A stretch of 64,000 bases of DNA from Saccharopolyspora sp. NFXS83 (GCF_026241095.1 NZ_JAPFGB010000006.1:124001-188000); one strand, 5' to 3'; positions 17,277 through 26,472 are shown, counted from the stretch's first letter. Numbers and translations are program-made. Notes: generated by a model not told the origin, from the letters alone.

Positions 17277-18422
17277 TCAGAGCCGTTCCAAGATCGTCGC
17301 GTTGGCCTGGCCGCCGCCTTCGCACATGGTCTGCAGTCCGAATTCCGCACCGCCGTCGCGCATGTGGTGCACGAGGGTGGTCATGATGCGCGCGCCGCTC
17401 GCGCCGAGCGGGTGGCCCAGGGCGATGGCCCCGCCCAGCGGGTTGAGCGTCTTCACGTCGGCGCCGATCTCGGTGAGCCAGGCCAGCGGCACGGGAGCGA
17501 ACGCCTCGTTCACCTCGAACGCGCCGATGCGGTCCACCGACAACCCGCTGCGGCGCAACGCCTTCTTCGTCGCGGGGATCGGCGCGGTCAGCATGATCAC
17601 CGGGTCGTCCCCGGCGAGCACGGCGGTGTGCACGCGCGCCAGCGGGCGCAGGCCGAGCTGCGCGGCCTTCTCCCCGGTCATCATCAGCAGCGCCGCCGAG
17701 CCGTCGCTGATCTGCGAGCTGTTCGCGGCGGTGATCACGCCGTCCTCGCGGAACGCGGGCTTGAGCGCGCCGAGCTTGTCCACCGTGCCGCCGCGGCGGA
17801 TGCCCTCGTCCTTGTCGACGACGGTGCCGTCGGGCAGCGTGATCGGCGCGATCTGCGCGTCGAAGGCACCGGCGTCCTGCGCGGCGGCGGCCTTCTCGTG
17901 CGAGCCGATGCTGAACTCGTCGAGCTGGGCGCGGCTGAGGCCCCAGCGCTGCGCGATCATCTCCGCGCCGATGCCCTGGTTCGGCGGCGTGCCGCCGTAC
18001 CGCTCCATCAGCCGCGTGCCGAACGGGTCGGCGCCGTTGACGGTGCTGCCCATCGGCACCCGGCTCATCGACTCGATGCCGCCCGCCACGACGACGTCGT
18101 AGTGCCCGGCGACGAGCCCGGCCGCGGCGAAGTGCACCGACTGCTGCGAGGACCCGCACTGGCGGTCCACCGTCACGCCGGTCACCGTGTCCGGCCAGCC
18201 CGCCGCGAGCACCGCGTTGCGGGCGATGTCCAAGGTCTGCTCGCCCCCTTGGCCGACGCAGCCCCACACGACGTCGTCGACAACACCGGGGTCGATGCCG
18301 GTCCGGTCCACGACCGCGTCGAGCACCTGGGCCGACAGGTCGACCGGGTGCACTCCGGACAGCGCCCCGTTGCGCTTGCCGACCGGGGTGCGCACGGCCT
18401 CCACGATCACCGCGTCACGCAT
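17277..18422 (-). CDS. Thiolase (acetyl-CoA acyltransferase)
   Basis: 381 aa. The nucleophile is C89 in VDRQCGSSQQ; the C-terminal motifs NEAFAPVPLAW, GHPLGASGARI and CEGGGQAN supply the catalytic His and second Cys. This is a degradative-type thiolase that cleaves 3-ketoacyl-CoA. Start ATG 18422 has GGGAGGAA upstream; the longer in-frame start at 18452 would overlap the operator. It is the first gene of the operon with two dehydrogenases and a crotonase. A perfect palindrome (18446-18461) lies 24 bp upstream, so TetR-type repression is likely. Confidence 0.92.
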   Translation of the reverse strand: MRDAVIVEAVRTPVGKRNGALSGVHPVDLSAQVLDAVVDRTGIDPGVVDDVVWGCVGQGGEQTLDIARNAVLAAGWPDTVTGVTVDRQCGSSQQSVHFAAAGLVAGHYDVVVAGGIESMSRVPMGSTVNGADPFGTRLMERYGGTPPNQGIGAEMIAQRWGLSRAQLDEFSIGSHEKAAAAQDAGAFDAQIAPITLPDGTVVDKDEGIRRGGTVDKLGALKPAFREDGVITAANSSQISDGSAALLMMTGEKAAQLGLRPLARVHTAVLAGDDPVIMLTAPIPATKKALRRSGLSVDRIGAFEVNEAFAPVPLAWLTEIGADVKTLNPLGGAIALGHPLGASGARIMTTLVHHMRDGGAEFGLQTMCEGGGQANATILERL

Positions 18423-18445
18423 GGCGTTCCTCCCACCGAGATAAG

Positions 18446-18461
18446 CAGTCAACTCTGACTG
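18446..18461. promoter_or_regulatory. Predicted TetR operator CAGTCA-N4-TGACTG (perfect)
   Basis: CAGTCAACTCTGACTG, a perfect 6-4-6 palindrome 24 bp upstream of the thiolase ATG. The same palindrome occurs at 22212, and degenerate forms at 20199, 22271 and 25732, all upstream of acyl-CoA metabolism genes. The TetR protein encoded at 20258 is the obvious candidate binder. Confidence 0.7.
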
Positions 18462-18505
18462 TAAACGAGGTGGCGCCGTCCGGCGTTACGCCGAACGAGC
18501 CCGGA

Positions 18506-20047
18506 TCAGCCGGATTCGGCCGCGTACCTGGCTTTCAGCACGCCCTTGACGAGCTTGCCCGTCGGCGTGCGCGGCAACTCGTCGAGGAAGTCCACGCTGC
18601 GCGGCACCTTGTAGTGCGCGATCCGGGCGCGCACGAACTCCAGCAGCTCCCGCTCCAGTTCGGGGCCGGGCTCGACGCCGGGCGCGGGCTGCACCACCGC
18701 CTTCACCGACTCGCCCATCTCCGGATCCGGGACGCCGATGACCGCCACGTCCGCGATCCGCGGGTGCAGCGCGAGCAGGTCCTCGATCTCCTGCGGGTAG
18801 ATGTTCACCCCACCGGAGATGATCATGAAGGCCTTCCGGTCGGTGAGGAACAGGAAGTCCTCGTCGTCCAGGTAGCCCACGTCCCCGACCGTCGCCCAGT
18901 TCTGGTGCTCCGGATGCCGGGCGGCGCGGGTCTTGTCCGCGTCGCCCCAGTACTCGAACGCCTGCTCCTCGCGGTCGAAGTACACCGTGCCGACCTGCCC
19001 CACCGGGAGCTCGACGCCGTCGTCGTCGCAGATCCGCACCGTGCCGAGCACCGACTTGCCCACCGAGCCCGGTTTCCGCCGCCACTGCTGCGAATCGATG
19101 AACGTCATGCCGATGCCCTCGGTCGAGGAGTAGTACTCGTAGAGCACCGGCCCCCACCAGTCGATCATCGCCTGCTTCACCTCCGCCGGACACGGCGCGG
19201 CGGCGTGCACCGCGACCCGGTGGCTGGAGAGGTCGTACCGGTTCCGCACCTGCTCGGGCAGCTTCAACATCCGGATGAACATCGTCGGCACCCACTGGCT
19301 GTGCGTGGCGCCGTAGCGCTCGATCGCCCGCAGCGCCTGCTCCGGCTCGAACTTCTCCATCAGCACCACCGTGCCGCCCAGCGCGTGCGTCGAAGCGCAG
19401 TAGCGCAGCGGCGCCGCGTGGTAGATCGGCGCGGGCGAGAGGTACACCGAATCCGAGTCGATCCCGTAGAGCTGCGAGGCGACCACCGTGAGGATGTCGC
19501 CCTGCTCACCGACCTGGCGATCCGGCAGTTTGGGCCGGATCCCCTTGGGGCGCCCCGTGGTTCCCGACGAGTACAGCATGTCCGCGCCGCGCGGCTGGTC
19601 CGCCGGCGGCACCGATGCGGACTTCGCCAGCGCCGCCTCGTAATCGCCGTAGCCCTCGACCGCGCCCCCGAAGGCCAACCGGACCCGCACGTCCGGCGTG
19701 GTCGCGGCCACTTCGGACGCGGTCTCGGCGAGCGCGGCGGACACGACCAGCGCCGCGGCTCCGGAATCGCCGACGATGTAGGAGATCTCGGCCGGGGTGA
19801 GGTGGCTGTTGACTGCGGTGACGTAGAGGCCGGACCGCACGGCGGCCCAGTACACCTCGAAGGCGGGCAGCGCGTTGTCGGTCAGCAGCGCCACCACGTC
19901 GCCGCGCCGCAGGCCCGCTTCGCGCAGCGAGTGCGCCAGGCGGATCGACCGCTCCTCCAGCTCCCCGTAGGTGAGCCGATCCCCGGAGCCCGCCATGATC
20001 ACGGCTGGCCGGTCCGGGGCGGTCGCGGCGTGGGCACCTGGAAACAT
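18506..20047 (-). CDS. AMP-forming acyl-CoA synthetase (FadD family)
   Basis: 513 aa from ATG 20047, with GAGGAGG in the leader. ANL motifs are [51 protein letters not shown] and [16 protein letters not shown]. It forms acyl-CoA through an adenylate. It is divergent from the TetR gene at 20258, the intergenic gap holding a degenerate operator (20199-20214). The region after the P-loop is unusual in length and sequence ([20 protein letters not shown]) and groups with the FadD4-like type as far as I can tell; the substrate is unknown. Confidence 0.88.
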   Translation of the reverse strand: MFPGAHAATAPDRPAVIMAGSGDRLTYGELEERSIRLAHSLREAGLRRGDVVALLTDNALPAFEVYWAAVRSGLYVTAVNSHLTPAEISYIVGDSGAAALVVSAALAETASEVAATTPDVRVRLAFGGAVEGYGDYEAALAKSASVPPADQPRGADMLYSSGTTGRPKGIRPKLPDRQVGEQGDILTVVASQLYGIDSDSVYLSPAPIYHAAPLRYCASTHALGGTVVLMEKFEPEQALRAIERYGATHSQWVPTMFIRMLKLPEQVRNRYDLSSHRVAVHAAAPCPAEVKQAMIDWWGPVLYEYYSSTEGIGMTFIDSQQWRRKPGSVGKSVLGTVRICDDDGVELPVGQVGTVYFDREEQAFEYWGDADKTRAARHPEHQNWATVGDVGYLDDEDFLFLTDRKAFMIISGGVNIYPQEIEDLLALHPRIADVAVIGVPDPEMGESVKAVVQPAPGVEPGPELERELLEFVRARIAHYKVPRSVDFLDELPRTPTGKLVKGVLKARYAAESG

Positions 20048-20198
20048 GCGGTTCCTCCTCGAACCTCGACCTCGCCGCGCCCCCGGCCGCCCCGCCGCGG
20101 GCCTCCGCCGCCCGGCGACGCGGCGGAGGCCACCGCGGCCCAGCAGCACCCGGCTCGGGCGCCCCGGACCAACCGAGCCTGGCACCGCCGCACGGCGG

Positions 20199-20214
20199 CG
20201 GTCAATGCCGACTG
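20199..20214. promoter_or_regulatory. Predicted TetR operator (degenerate), fadD/tetR divergent region
   Basis: CGGTCAATGCCGACTG matches CAGTCA-N4-TGACTG at 10 of 12 positions and keeps the dyad. It lies between the divergent fadD (20047) and tetR (20258) starts, where an autoregulatory site is expected. Confidence 0.5.
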
Positions 20215-20257
20215 CTTCCGGGGTCATGTTCAGTCCACCAGCGGGTACGCTGTGCCG

Positions 20258-20929
20258 GTGGTCGAGTCCGAAACGGCGAACGCGCGCAACCCGAGCTCCG
20301 GCGGCCCCGCCGGGACGACACCCCGCACGCGCGAAGAACGCACCGCCGACAGCCGAGCGCTCATCCTCGACGCCGCCGTCGACTGCCTCATCGAACACGG
20401 CTACTCCGGTGCCTCCACCCTCGTGATCCAGGCGAAGGCGGGCGTCTCCCGGGGGCGGCTGCTGCACCACTTCCCGTCGCGCGACGGACTCCTGGTCGCC
20501 GCCGCGCAGCACTTGGCGAACACCCGGCTCGCGCAGACCCAGGTGCACGCCCAGCACAAGCTCGCCGAAGAACCCGAGGGCCCGGCGCGCGTCGACCGCT
20601 GCATCGAACTGCTGTGGGAGACCTTCCAGGAACCGCACTTCTGGGCCGCGATCGAGCTGTGGACCGCCGCCCGCACCAACCCGGCGCTCGGCGCCGCGCT
20701 GCGCCCCGAGGAACGCGGGCTGCGCGCCGCGATCCGCGACGTCACCGACGGCATCTGGGGACCGGCCGTGCGCGAGCACCCGCAGTACGAACTGCTCCGC
20801 GAGCTGCTGTTCACCAGCATGCGCGGCGCCGCGATGCCCTACGCCTTCGAAGACCGCTCCCCCGCGACCGACCCGCACCTGGCGCTGTGGAAGGGCTTGG
20901 CCCGCAGGCTGCTGTTCGACCAGCAGTGA
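20258..20929 (+). CDS. TetR-family regulator of the beta-oxidation genes
   Basis: 223 aa from GTG 20258; GTG 20252 in the same frame is equally possible. The N-terminal helix-turn-helix is [19 protein letters not shown] followed by [20 protein letters not shown], the usual TetR recognition region at about 30-75. The C-terminal domain should bind an acyl-CoA or fatty acid, as in other TetR regulators of fatty-acid breakdown. It is divergent from fadD and is surrounded by genes carrying CAGTCA-N4-TGACTG sites, so it is the likely repressor of this island. A hairpin array lies downstream before the convergent SDR gene. Confidence 0.87.
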   Translation: MVESETANARNPSSGGPAGTTPRTREERTADSRALILDAAVDCLIEHGYSGASTLVIQAKAGVSRGRLLHHFPSRDGLLVAAAQHLANTRLAQTQVHAQHKLAEEPEGPARVDRCIELLWETFQEPHFWAAIELWTAARTNPALGAALRPEERGLRAAIRDVTDGIWGPAVREHPQYELLRELLFTSMRGAAMPYAFEDRSPATDPHLALWKGLARRLLFDQQ

Positions 20930-21094
20930 GCGGCTTCAGCGCTCGCCGATCGACGCGCGGGGCGGCAAGGCCGCGGCACCGAGCAGCACCGGCTCCTCCG
21001 CCGCATCGCTGCCCGCGTCCGGGTGGCGCGCGACGAGCATGATCGGCTCAGCGCCCCCGCCCCAACGCCTCACCCCGCCCGCAGATCTCTCCAG
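20930..21094. other. Non-coding stretch downstream of tetR
   Basis: About 165 bp, no gene supported. A short minus-strand reading frame (about 34 codons from an ATG near 21037) has no recognisable features. It leads directly into the hairpin array. Confidence 0.4.
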
Positions 21095-21405
21095 GAGCGA
21101 ACGGACCGTTCGTCCAATCTCGTTGGACAAACGGTCCGCTCACCCAGCGACCACGAGCCCCGCCGGAGTCCGCCAGTGAGTGAACGGACCGTTCGTCCAA
21201 TCTCGTTGGACGAACGGTCCGTTGACTTCGAACGGAACGCCCCCGCCCGGCCCGCTCACGACCCGGATCTGAAGGGTGAACGGACCGTTCGTCCAATCCC
21301 CTTGGACAAACGGTCCGCTCACCCAGCGACCACGAGCCCCGCCGGAGTCCGCCAGTGAGTGAACGGACCGTTCGTCCGAACCCGTTGGACGAACGGTCCG
21401 CTGAC
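21095..21405. repeat. Tandem array of four long hairpins between convergent genes
   Basis: Four near-identical inverted repeats: H1 21095-21143, H2 21180-21226, H3 21276-21322, H4 21359-21405. Each has the arms AACGGACCGTTCGTCCAA and TTGGACGAACGGTCCG (16-20 bp, few mismatches) around a 4-5 base loop. H1-spacer-H2 and H3-spacer-H4 are copies of each other with a period of 179 bp, including a shared 36-bp spacer, so the array arose by duplication. H4 abuts the stop codon of the SDR gene. The position between convergent ends suggests a multiplied bidirectional terminator, but H2/H4 arms could also be a protein-binding palindrome (CGGACCG and CGTTCG cores). Confidence 0.85.
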
Positions 21406-22170
21406 TCAGCGGGGGGCCATGCGGATGGAGCCGTCGAGGCGGATGACTTCGCCGTTGAGCATCGGGTTGGCGACGACGTGTTCGGCCAGGGCGCCGAATT
21501 CGTCGGGTTCGCCGAGCCGCGAGGGATGCGGGACCTGCTCGCCGAGGGAGGCTTTGACCTCTTCCGGCGCACCGGCCAGCAGCGGGGTGTTGAACAGGCC
21601 GGGCGCGATGGTGACGACCCGGATCCGGTGTTCGGCGAGGTCGCGGGCGATCGGCAGCGTCATGCCGACCACGCCGCCCTTGGACGCCGAGTAGGCGGCC
21701 TGCCCGACCTGCCCGTCGAACGCGGCGGCGGAGGCGGTGTTGATGATGACGCCGCGCTCCTCCCCGACCGGATCGTGCGCGATCATCCGCTCCGCCCCGA
21801 GGCGCAGCACGTTGAACGTGCCGATCAGGTTGATGTTGATGATCTTCGCGAACGCGTCCAGCGGGAACGGGCCGCGCTTGCGGCTCACGACTCGCAGCGC
21901 GTTGCCGAGGCCCGCGCAGTTGACCACCACGCGCAGCGGACCGAGTTCGTCGGCCACGTCGAGCGCGGCGGCGACCTGCGTCTCGTCGGTGACGTCGGCT
22001 GCCGCGAACCGCGCCGCGGAGCCGAGTTCGGCCGCGACCTGCTCGCCCTGGGACGTCGGCAGGTCCAGCAGCACGACGCTGCCGCCCGCCGCCACCAGCC
22101 GCTTGGCGGTGGCCAGTCCGAGCCCGGACGCTCCCCCGGTGATGACGGCGACGCCACCCGCGATGTCCAT
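21406..22170 (-). CDS. SDR family 3-hydroxyacyl-CoA dehydrogenase (HSD10-like)
   Basis: 254 aa from ATG 22170, with GAGGAGGAA upstream. Rossmann motif TGGASGLG (11-18), NCAG motif (VVNCAGLGN), catalytic Ser in [11 protein letters not shown] and YSASK. The overall pattern, including [11 protein letters not shown] and [11 protein letters not shown], matches type II 3-hydroxyacyl-CoA dehydrogenases of the HSD17B10 type. It would supply the NAD-dependent third step of beta-oxidation, missing from the thiolase operon. A perfect CAGTCA-N4-TGACTG site lies 42 bp upstream. It is divergent from fadD at 22473. Confidence 0.88.
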   Translation of the reverse strand: MDIAGGVAVITGGASGLGLATAKRLVAAGGSVVLLDLPTSQGEQVAAELGSAARFAAADVTDETQVAAALDVADELGPLRVVVNCAGLGNALRVVSRKRGPFPLDAFAKIININLIGTFNVLRLGAERMIAHDPVGEERGVIINTASAAAFDGQVGQAAYSASKGGVVGMTLPIARDLAEHRIRVVTIAPGLFNTPLLAGAPEEVKASLGEQVPHPSRLGEPDEFGALAEHVVANPMLNGEVIRLDGSIRMAPR

Positions 22171-22211
22171 GCGTTCCTCCTCGCCCCGACGGGGCCGCCC
22201 GAGGCCCCGAC

Positions 22212-22227
22212 CAGTCAGTGATGACTG
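22212..22227. promoter_or_regulatory. Predicted TetR operator CAGTCA-N4-TGACTG (perfect)
   Basis: CAGTCAGTGATGACTG, perfect palindrome upstream of the SDR start and followed by an AT-rich TTTTCTA. Identical half-sites to 18446-18461. With the second site at 22271 it flanks the divergent SDR/fadD promoter region (302 bp, otherwise without genes). Confidence 0.7.
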
Positions 22228-22270
22228 TTTTCTACGGCACGCGGGGCGCGGAGGGCAAGAACCCCCTGAG

Positions 22271-22286
22271 CAGTCAGGGTTGACCG
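22271..22286. promoter_or_regulatory. Predicted TetR operator (degenerate), fadD side
   Basis: CAGTCAGGGTTGACCG keeps the left half-site and the N4 spacing; the right half has TGACCG in place of TGACTG's last two bases. Located 187 bp upstream of the fadD ATG at 22473. Confidence 0.5.
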
Positions 22287-22472
22287 CCGCAGGTCGGCGA
22301 TCGCACCATGGACACCGACGGCGCAGGCGGCCCGCACCCGCGACGACCCGGCCGCCGAACGGTTCCCGGATCACGGACCTCTCCCTCGCCGACACGCCAC
22401 GGCCCCACGTCTCGTTGTCCTGACGTCACCGGATTCGCCGCCCCATCCGCCCCTCAACGCCGAGGAACGCCG

Positions 22473-24056
22473 ATGCACCCGTCCCAGCCCGCAGGTACCG
22501 GCATGACCAGCAGCGACCAGATCGCCCGGCACGCGCGCAAGATCCCCGATTCGGTCGCGCTGCGCTTCGCCCAGGACGGACGCACCTACCGCGAGCTCGA
22601 CCAACGGCTCAGCAGGCTCGCGAACGCGCTGCTCGCGCGCGGGGTGACGGCGGGCGACCGGGTCGCGGTGCTCGGCCTCAACGGCATCGAGGTCGTGGAG
22701 GCCTACCACGCCTGCGGGCGGATCGGGGCGATCTGCGTGCCGATCAACTTCCGGCTGGTCGCCGACGAGATCGCCTACGCCCTCACCGACAGCGGAGCCG
22801 CCGCGGTCGTCGCCGACGCGGCGCTCGCACCCGTGCTGGGCAAGGCCCGCGAGCAGGCCGACGTGCCGACTTGCCTGGTCATCGGCGAAGACGCCGCCGA
22901 GGCCGGGCCGGACGCGGAGCGCTACGAGGACGTGCTCGCGGCGGCCAGGCCGGAGCATCCCGGCATCGACGTGGACGAACGCTCACCGGCGTACATCATG
23001 TACACCTCCGGGACCACCGGTCGCCCCAAAGGCGCGGTGCTCACCCACCACAACCTGCTGCTGCACTCGTTCAGCATGATGGCGCACCTGGGCACGCCCG
23101 CCGGGGAGCGCGTCGGGATCTCCGGCGCGCCGCTGTTCCACATCGCCGGGGTCTCCGGAATGCTGCCGAACCTGTTGCTGGGCGGGAGGACCGTGCTGTC
23201 GCGCTCCGGCCGGTTCGACCCGGCGGAGGTCGTGGACGTGCTGGAGCGCGAGCGCGTCTCGGACTGCTTCTTCGTGCCCGCGCAGTGGCAGGCGATCTGC
23301 GCGGTGCCGGGCATCGCCGAGCGGGATCTCTCCGCGCTGCACCGGATCTCCTGGGGCGCGGCCCCGGCGTCCACCTCGCTGCTGCGCACGATGATCGACA
23401 CGTTCCCGCAGGCCCAGGTGGTGACCTCGTTCGGCCAGACCGAGTGCAGCCCGGTCACCACGTTGCTGCGCGGTGAGGACGCGTTGCGCAAGATCGGCTC
23501 GGTCGGCACGCCGATGCTCAACGTCGAAGTCCGCGTGGTGGACGTGGAGATGAACGACGTGCCGCGCGGCGAGGTCGGCGAGATCGTCTACCGCGGCCCG
23601 ACGGTGATGCGGGAGTACTGGGGCAAACCCGCCGAGACCGCGGACGCGTTCGCGGGCGGCTGGTTCCACTCGGGGGATCTGGTGCGCGAGGACGAGGACG
23701 GCTACTACTACGTGGTCGACCGGAAGAAGGACATGATCATCTCCGGCGGGGAGAACATCTACTGCGCCGAGGTCGAGGACGTGCTCGCCGGGCATCCGAA
23801 GGTCGCCGAGGTAGCGCTGATCGGCGTGCCGGACGAGAAGTGGGGCGAGACGCCGCTGGCGGTGCTCGTGGCCCGCGACCCGGCGGACCCGCCCACGCCG
23901 CAGGACGTCGAGCAGTACTGCCGCGAGCACCTGGCCGGCTACAAGCGACCCCGCCACGTCACGATCCTGCCGGAACTGCCGCGGAATCCGAGTGGGAAGG
24001 TCCTCAAGACCCGCCTCCGCGCCGATCGCGAAGCAGGTGGCCTCCCCGACGCGTGA
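22473..24056 (+). CDS. AMP-forming acyl-CoA synthetase (long-chain FadD type)
   Basis: 527 aa from ATG 22473, with GAGGAA upstream (22462-22467); a second ATG follows at 22503. ANL motifs: [58 protein letters not shown] and NPSGKVLKTRLR. It activates fatty acids to acyl-CoA for the adjacent beta-oxidation enzymes. It converges with the thioesterase gene, with a strong bidirectional terminator (24061-24103) starting 4 bp after its stop. Confidence 0.9.
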   Translation: MHPSQPAGTGMTSSDQIARHARKIPDSVALRFAQDGRTYRELDQRLSRLANALLARGVTAGDRVAVLGLNGIEVVEAYHACGRIGAICVPINFRLVADEIAYALTDSGAAAVVADAALAPVLGKAREQADVPTCLVIGEDAAEAGPDAERYEDVLAAARPEHPGIDVDERSPAYIMYTSGTTGRPKGAVLTHHNLLLHSFSMMAHLGTPAGERVGISGAPLFHIAGVSGMLPNLLLGGRTVLSRSGRFDPAEVVDVLERERVSDCFFVPAQWQAICAVPGIAERDLSALHRISWGAAPASTSLLRTMIDTFPQAQVVTSFGQTECSPVTTLLRGEDALRKIGSVGTPMLNVEVRVVDVEMNDVPRGEVGEIVYRGPTVMREYWGKPAETADAFAGGWFHSGDLVREDEDGYYYVVDRKKDMIISGGENIYCAEVEDVLAGHPKVAEVALIGVPDEKWGETPLAVLVARDPADPPTPQDVEQYCREHLAGYKRPRHVTILPELPRNPSGKVLKTRLRADREAGGLPDA

Positions 24057-24060
24057 TCCC

Positions 24061-24103
24061 GCCTCCGATCGTGTTCCGCCACGCGCGGAATACGATCGGA
24101 GGC
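24061..24103. terminator. Bidirectional intrinsic-type terminator
   Basis: Inverted repeat with 19-nt arms (24061-24079 and 24085-24103) differing at a single position that still allows a G-U pair, around the loop CACGC. It lies between the convergent fadD (stop 24056) and thioesterase (stop 24110) genes. No clear T-tract, as is usual in high-GC actinomycetes. Confidence 0.85.
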
Positions 24104-24109
24104 CTCTCG

Positions 24110-24871
24110 TCAGTACCGGTCCTGCTGCCAGCGCGGAGGACGGGAGTCGCCGAAGATCCGGCTCGCCTGTTCGGCGCTGGGCACGACGAACACCCCGGAA
24201 GCCTCCACCAGCACCCGATCCGGTTCGTCCTGGGTGGCGATGGTGGCCTGGGGTCCGGTGCGGCGGTCGGTGATGGACTCCTCCGGAACCCACGCGGTGA
24301 GCCGCAGCGGCGTCTCCAGCGGAACGGGCCTGCGGTAGCGCAGCGACAGCGCCACGGTCATGCCGGGCCGCCCGAGGGCGGCGTGCGCGTGCCCCAGGAC
24401 CTGGTCGATCAGCAGCGCACTCACCCCGCCGTGGGTGTAGCTGTGCGGCCCTTCGTAGGCGAGCCCGAGCGTGCAGGTGCCGACGACGACACCGTCGCCG
24501 ACCTCGACCCGCATCGGCGGTGCGATCGGGTTTCCCGGCCCGACGGCCGGGTTGTACATCCGCCTGCCGGGCTTGGCGTCGTCGATGGACGGCGGCGTGT
24601 GCCGGGTGCGGGAGGCCGCGCTCAGCGGCCCGGCCAGGTCCCTCGCCTGATCGGCGATCTTGCGCAAGGTCGCGGCGTCCACCTCCGTGCTGGTGGCGGC
24701 GGCGGTGAGCTCGCGCAATGCGTCGCCGAGTTCGCGCGCGGCGCGGGCTCGGTCCTGGTCTCGGTCCTCGCCGGAGCCTTCGGGTTCGGTCTCGGCGTCG
24801 GACTGGCGGTACGGGGCGATGGCGGTGCTCTCCTTGCTGGTCGTACGAGCGCGTGCGGTTCGGTCACTCAC
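24110..24871 (-). CDS. PaaI-like hotdog thioesterase
   Basis: 253 aa. The C-terminal hotdog domain (about 90-240) contains YEGPHSYTHGGVSALLIDQV, the PaaI-type loop in which HGG and the following acidic residue activate water for acyl-CoA hydrolysis. The N-terminal 85 residues are hydrophilic and probably flexible plus helical. Its start overlaps the end of the crotonase gene by 8 bp, so the two are coupled. It probably releases CoA from dead-end or toxic acyl-CoAs in this island. Confidence 0.82.
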   Translation of the reverse strand: MSDRTARARTTSKESTAIAPYRQSDAETEPEGSGEDRDQDRARAARELGDALRELTAAATSTEVDAATLRKIADQARDLAGPLSAASRTRHTPPSIDDAKPGRRMYNPAVGPGNPIAPPMRVEVGDGVVVGTCTLGLAYEGPHSYTHGGVSALLIDQVLGHAHAALGRPGMTVALSLRYRRPVPLETPLRLTAWVPEESITDRRTGPQATIATQDEPDRVLVEASGVFVVPSAEQASRIFGDSRPPRWQQDRY

Positions 24872-25628
24872 CGCGCCAGACGGGGGCGCGCTTCTCGGCG
24901 AACGCGCGGGCGCCTTCCTGGGCGTCGGCCGAAGCGAACACCGGCCCCACCAGGTCGGCCTGCTCGGCGAACGCCTCGGCGTCGGTCCAGCGCAGCGCGC
25001 CGGAGACGATCTGCTTGGTGGCGCGCACCGCCAGCGGCCCGTTGCCCGCGATCCGCCCGGCGAGTTCCTTCGCGCCGTCGAGCGCGCCGCCCGGTTCGGT
25101 GAGGGCGTTGATCAGTCCGTGGGCGTGCGCCTTCTCCGCGGTCAGCGGGTCGCCGGTGAGGGCGATCTCCATCGCCAGCTGGTACGGCAGCGCCTTCGGC
25201 AGCCGCAGCAGACCACCGGCGGCGGCGACCAGGCCGCGTTTGACCTCGGGCAGCCCGAACTTCGCCTCCCGCGAGGCGACGATGAGGTCCGCCGACAGCG
25301 CCAGCTCGCACCCTCCGGCCAGCGCCCAGCCTTCGACGGCGGCGATGAGCGGTTTCTGCGGCGGCTGCTCGGTGAGCCCGCCGAATCCGCGGCCGGGCAG
25401 CGCGGGCCGCTCACCTCGGGTGAACGCCTTGAGGTCCATGCCGGCGCAGAAGGTGCCACCGGCGCCGGTGAGGATCCCGATGACCAGGTCGCTGCGGGAC
25501 TCGAACTCGTCGATGGCGGCGGCGATGCCTTCGGCGACGGACCTGTCGACGGCGTTGCGCGCCTCGGGCCGGTCGATGGTGATCACGGCGATGCCGTCGC
25601 CGAAATCGGTGCGGACGCTGTCGCTCAC
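24864..25628 (-). CDS. Enoyl-CoA hydratase (classical crotonase)
   Basis: 254 aa. Both hydratase glutamates are present: in AGGCELALSADLI and in FGLPEVKRGLVAAAGG. The oxyanion region is GAGGTFCAGMDLKAF. It should hydrate trans-2-enoyl-CoA to 3-hydroxyacyl-CoA, the step before the SDR dehydrogenase at 21406. It heads a two-gene operon with the thioesterase; a degenerate CAGTCA-type operator lies 104 bp upstream. Confidence 0.9.
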   Translation of the reverse strand: MSDSVRTDFGDGIAVITIDRPEARNAVDRSVAEGIAAAIDEFESRSDLVIGILTGAGGTFCAGMDLKAFTRGERPALPGRGFGGLTEQPPQKPLIAAVEGWALAGGCELALSADLIVASREAKFGLPEVKRGLVAAAGGLLRLPKALPYQLAMEIALTGDPLTAEKAHAHGLINALTEPGGALDGAKELAGRIAGNGPLAVRATKQIVSGALRWTDAEAFAEQADLVGPVFASADAQEGARAFAEKRAPVWRGE

Positions 25629-25938
25629 GTGCTGTTCTCCTCTGTTCGCTGAGGGAATCGGCCGCCTCGCCGGTGGTTCGTCCCGCTGCGGAGTGCTTCC
25701 GGGCTTCGAGTGTTACCCGCCCCCGGAAAAACAGTCAAGCCAGACCGTCCCAGGGCGATACCGGGTACCACCTGGCGATCTTCTCATCCGGCTCGCCCAC
25801 CGACCCGCCGACCGGAACGGACGCCGATCGACTCGGCGTCCGCGGACTCTTGTCGGGGATGGGAGGGATGCTGCGGTCGAGCGCTCCGGTGTTCGCCGTG
25901 GCGGCGGGACGGGGCGGTGATGACGACGGGAGGTTTCG
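25629..25938. other. 310-bp divergent intergenic region (enoyl-CoA hydratase / DUF1697)
   Basis: No gene. It carries the degenerate operator at 25732-25747 in a locally A-rich stretch (GGAAAAACAGTCAAG). The right half is GC-rich without clear promoter elements; GGGAGG at 25928-25933 is the ribosome-binding site of the next gene. Confidence 0.5.
25732..25747. promoter_or_regulatory. Predicted TetR operator (degenerate), enoyl-CoA hydratase side
   Basis: CAGTCAAGCCAGACCG: intact left half-site CAGTCA, N4, and AGACCG, which matches TGACTG at 4 of 6 positions. The only such site in front of the hydratase-thioesterase operon. Confidence 0.45.
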
Positions 25939-26472
25939 GTGCGGCAGATCGCGTTGCTCCGGGGGATCAATCTGGGCAGGCACAACAGGATTCCGATGGC
26001 GACGTTGCGCGAGGCGGTGGATCGGCTCGGGTTCGACGCGGTCGTGACGCACCTGCAGAGCGGGAACGTCGTGTTCTCCGCCGACGCTCCCGCCGCGGAG
26101 TCGGAGCGGGTGATCTCGGCGGGCATCGCCGAGGAGTTCGGGCTGGACGTGCCCGTGGTGGTCCGGACCCGCGACGAGCTGGCCGCGGTGGTGGCCGCCG
26201 ACCCGCTGGCCGGGATCGCCACGGTGCCGGCGCAGTACCTGGTCACGTTCCTGTCCGCGCGCCCCGACCCGGCGGTGCTCGCCGAGCTCGACCCGGCGGC
26301 GTTCGCACCGGACGAGGTGCGGTTCGGCGAGCGCGAGGTCTACGTGTGGTGCCCCGAAGGAGTGCGGAACTCCCGGGTGCCGCAGTCCTGGTGGGAGCGC
26401 CGGCTCGGCCTGCGCGCCACGTCCCGCAACTGGACCACGGTGACCCGGCTGCTGGAGCTCGCGGACTCCTGA
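25939..26472 (+). CDS. DUF1697 family protein
   Basis: 177 aa from GTG 25939, with GGGAGG six bases upstream. The family signature is clear: ALLRGINLGRHNRIPM at the N-terminus, THLQSGNVVF, and NWTTVTRLLEL at the end. DUF1697 proteins are small cytosolic proteins of unknown function, widespread in soil bacteria. Nothing around it indicates a pathway; the next gene (dnaK) is 159 bp away. Confidence 0.9.
   Translation: MRQIALLRGINLGRHNRIPMATLREAVDRLGFDAVVTHLQSGNVVFSADAPAAESERVISAGIAEEFGLDVPVVVRTRDELAAVVAADPLAGIATVPAQYLVTFLSARPDPAVLAELDPAAFAPDEVRFGEREVYVWCPEGVRNSRVPQSWWERRLGLRATSRNWTTVTRLLELADS

Noticed and set aside
21095-21405. Possible CRISPR array
   Set aside because: Units are long inverted repeats with unequal distances and duplicated rather than unique spacers; no cas genes nearby.
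21140-21572. Minus-strand reading frames with repeated NGPFVQRDWTNGPFT peptides
   Set aside because: The peptide repetition is only the translation of the DNA hairpin array; no ribosome-binding site, and the frame runs antisense or out of frame into the SDR gene.
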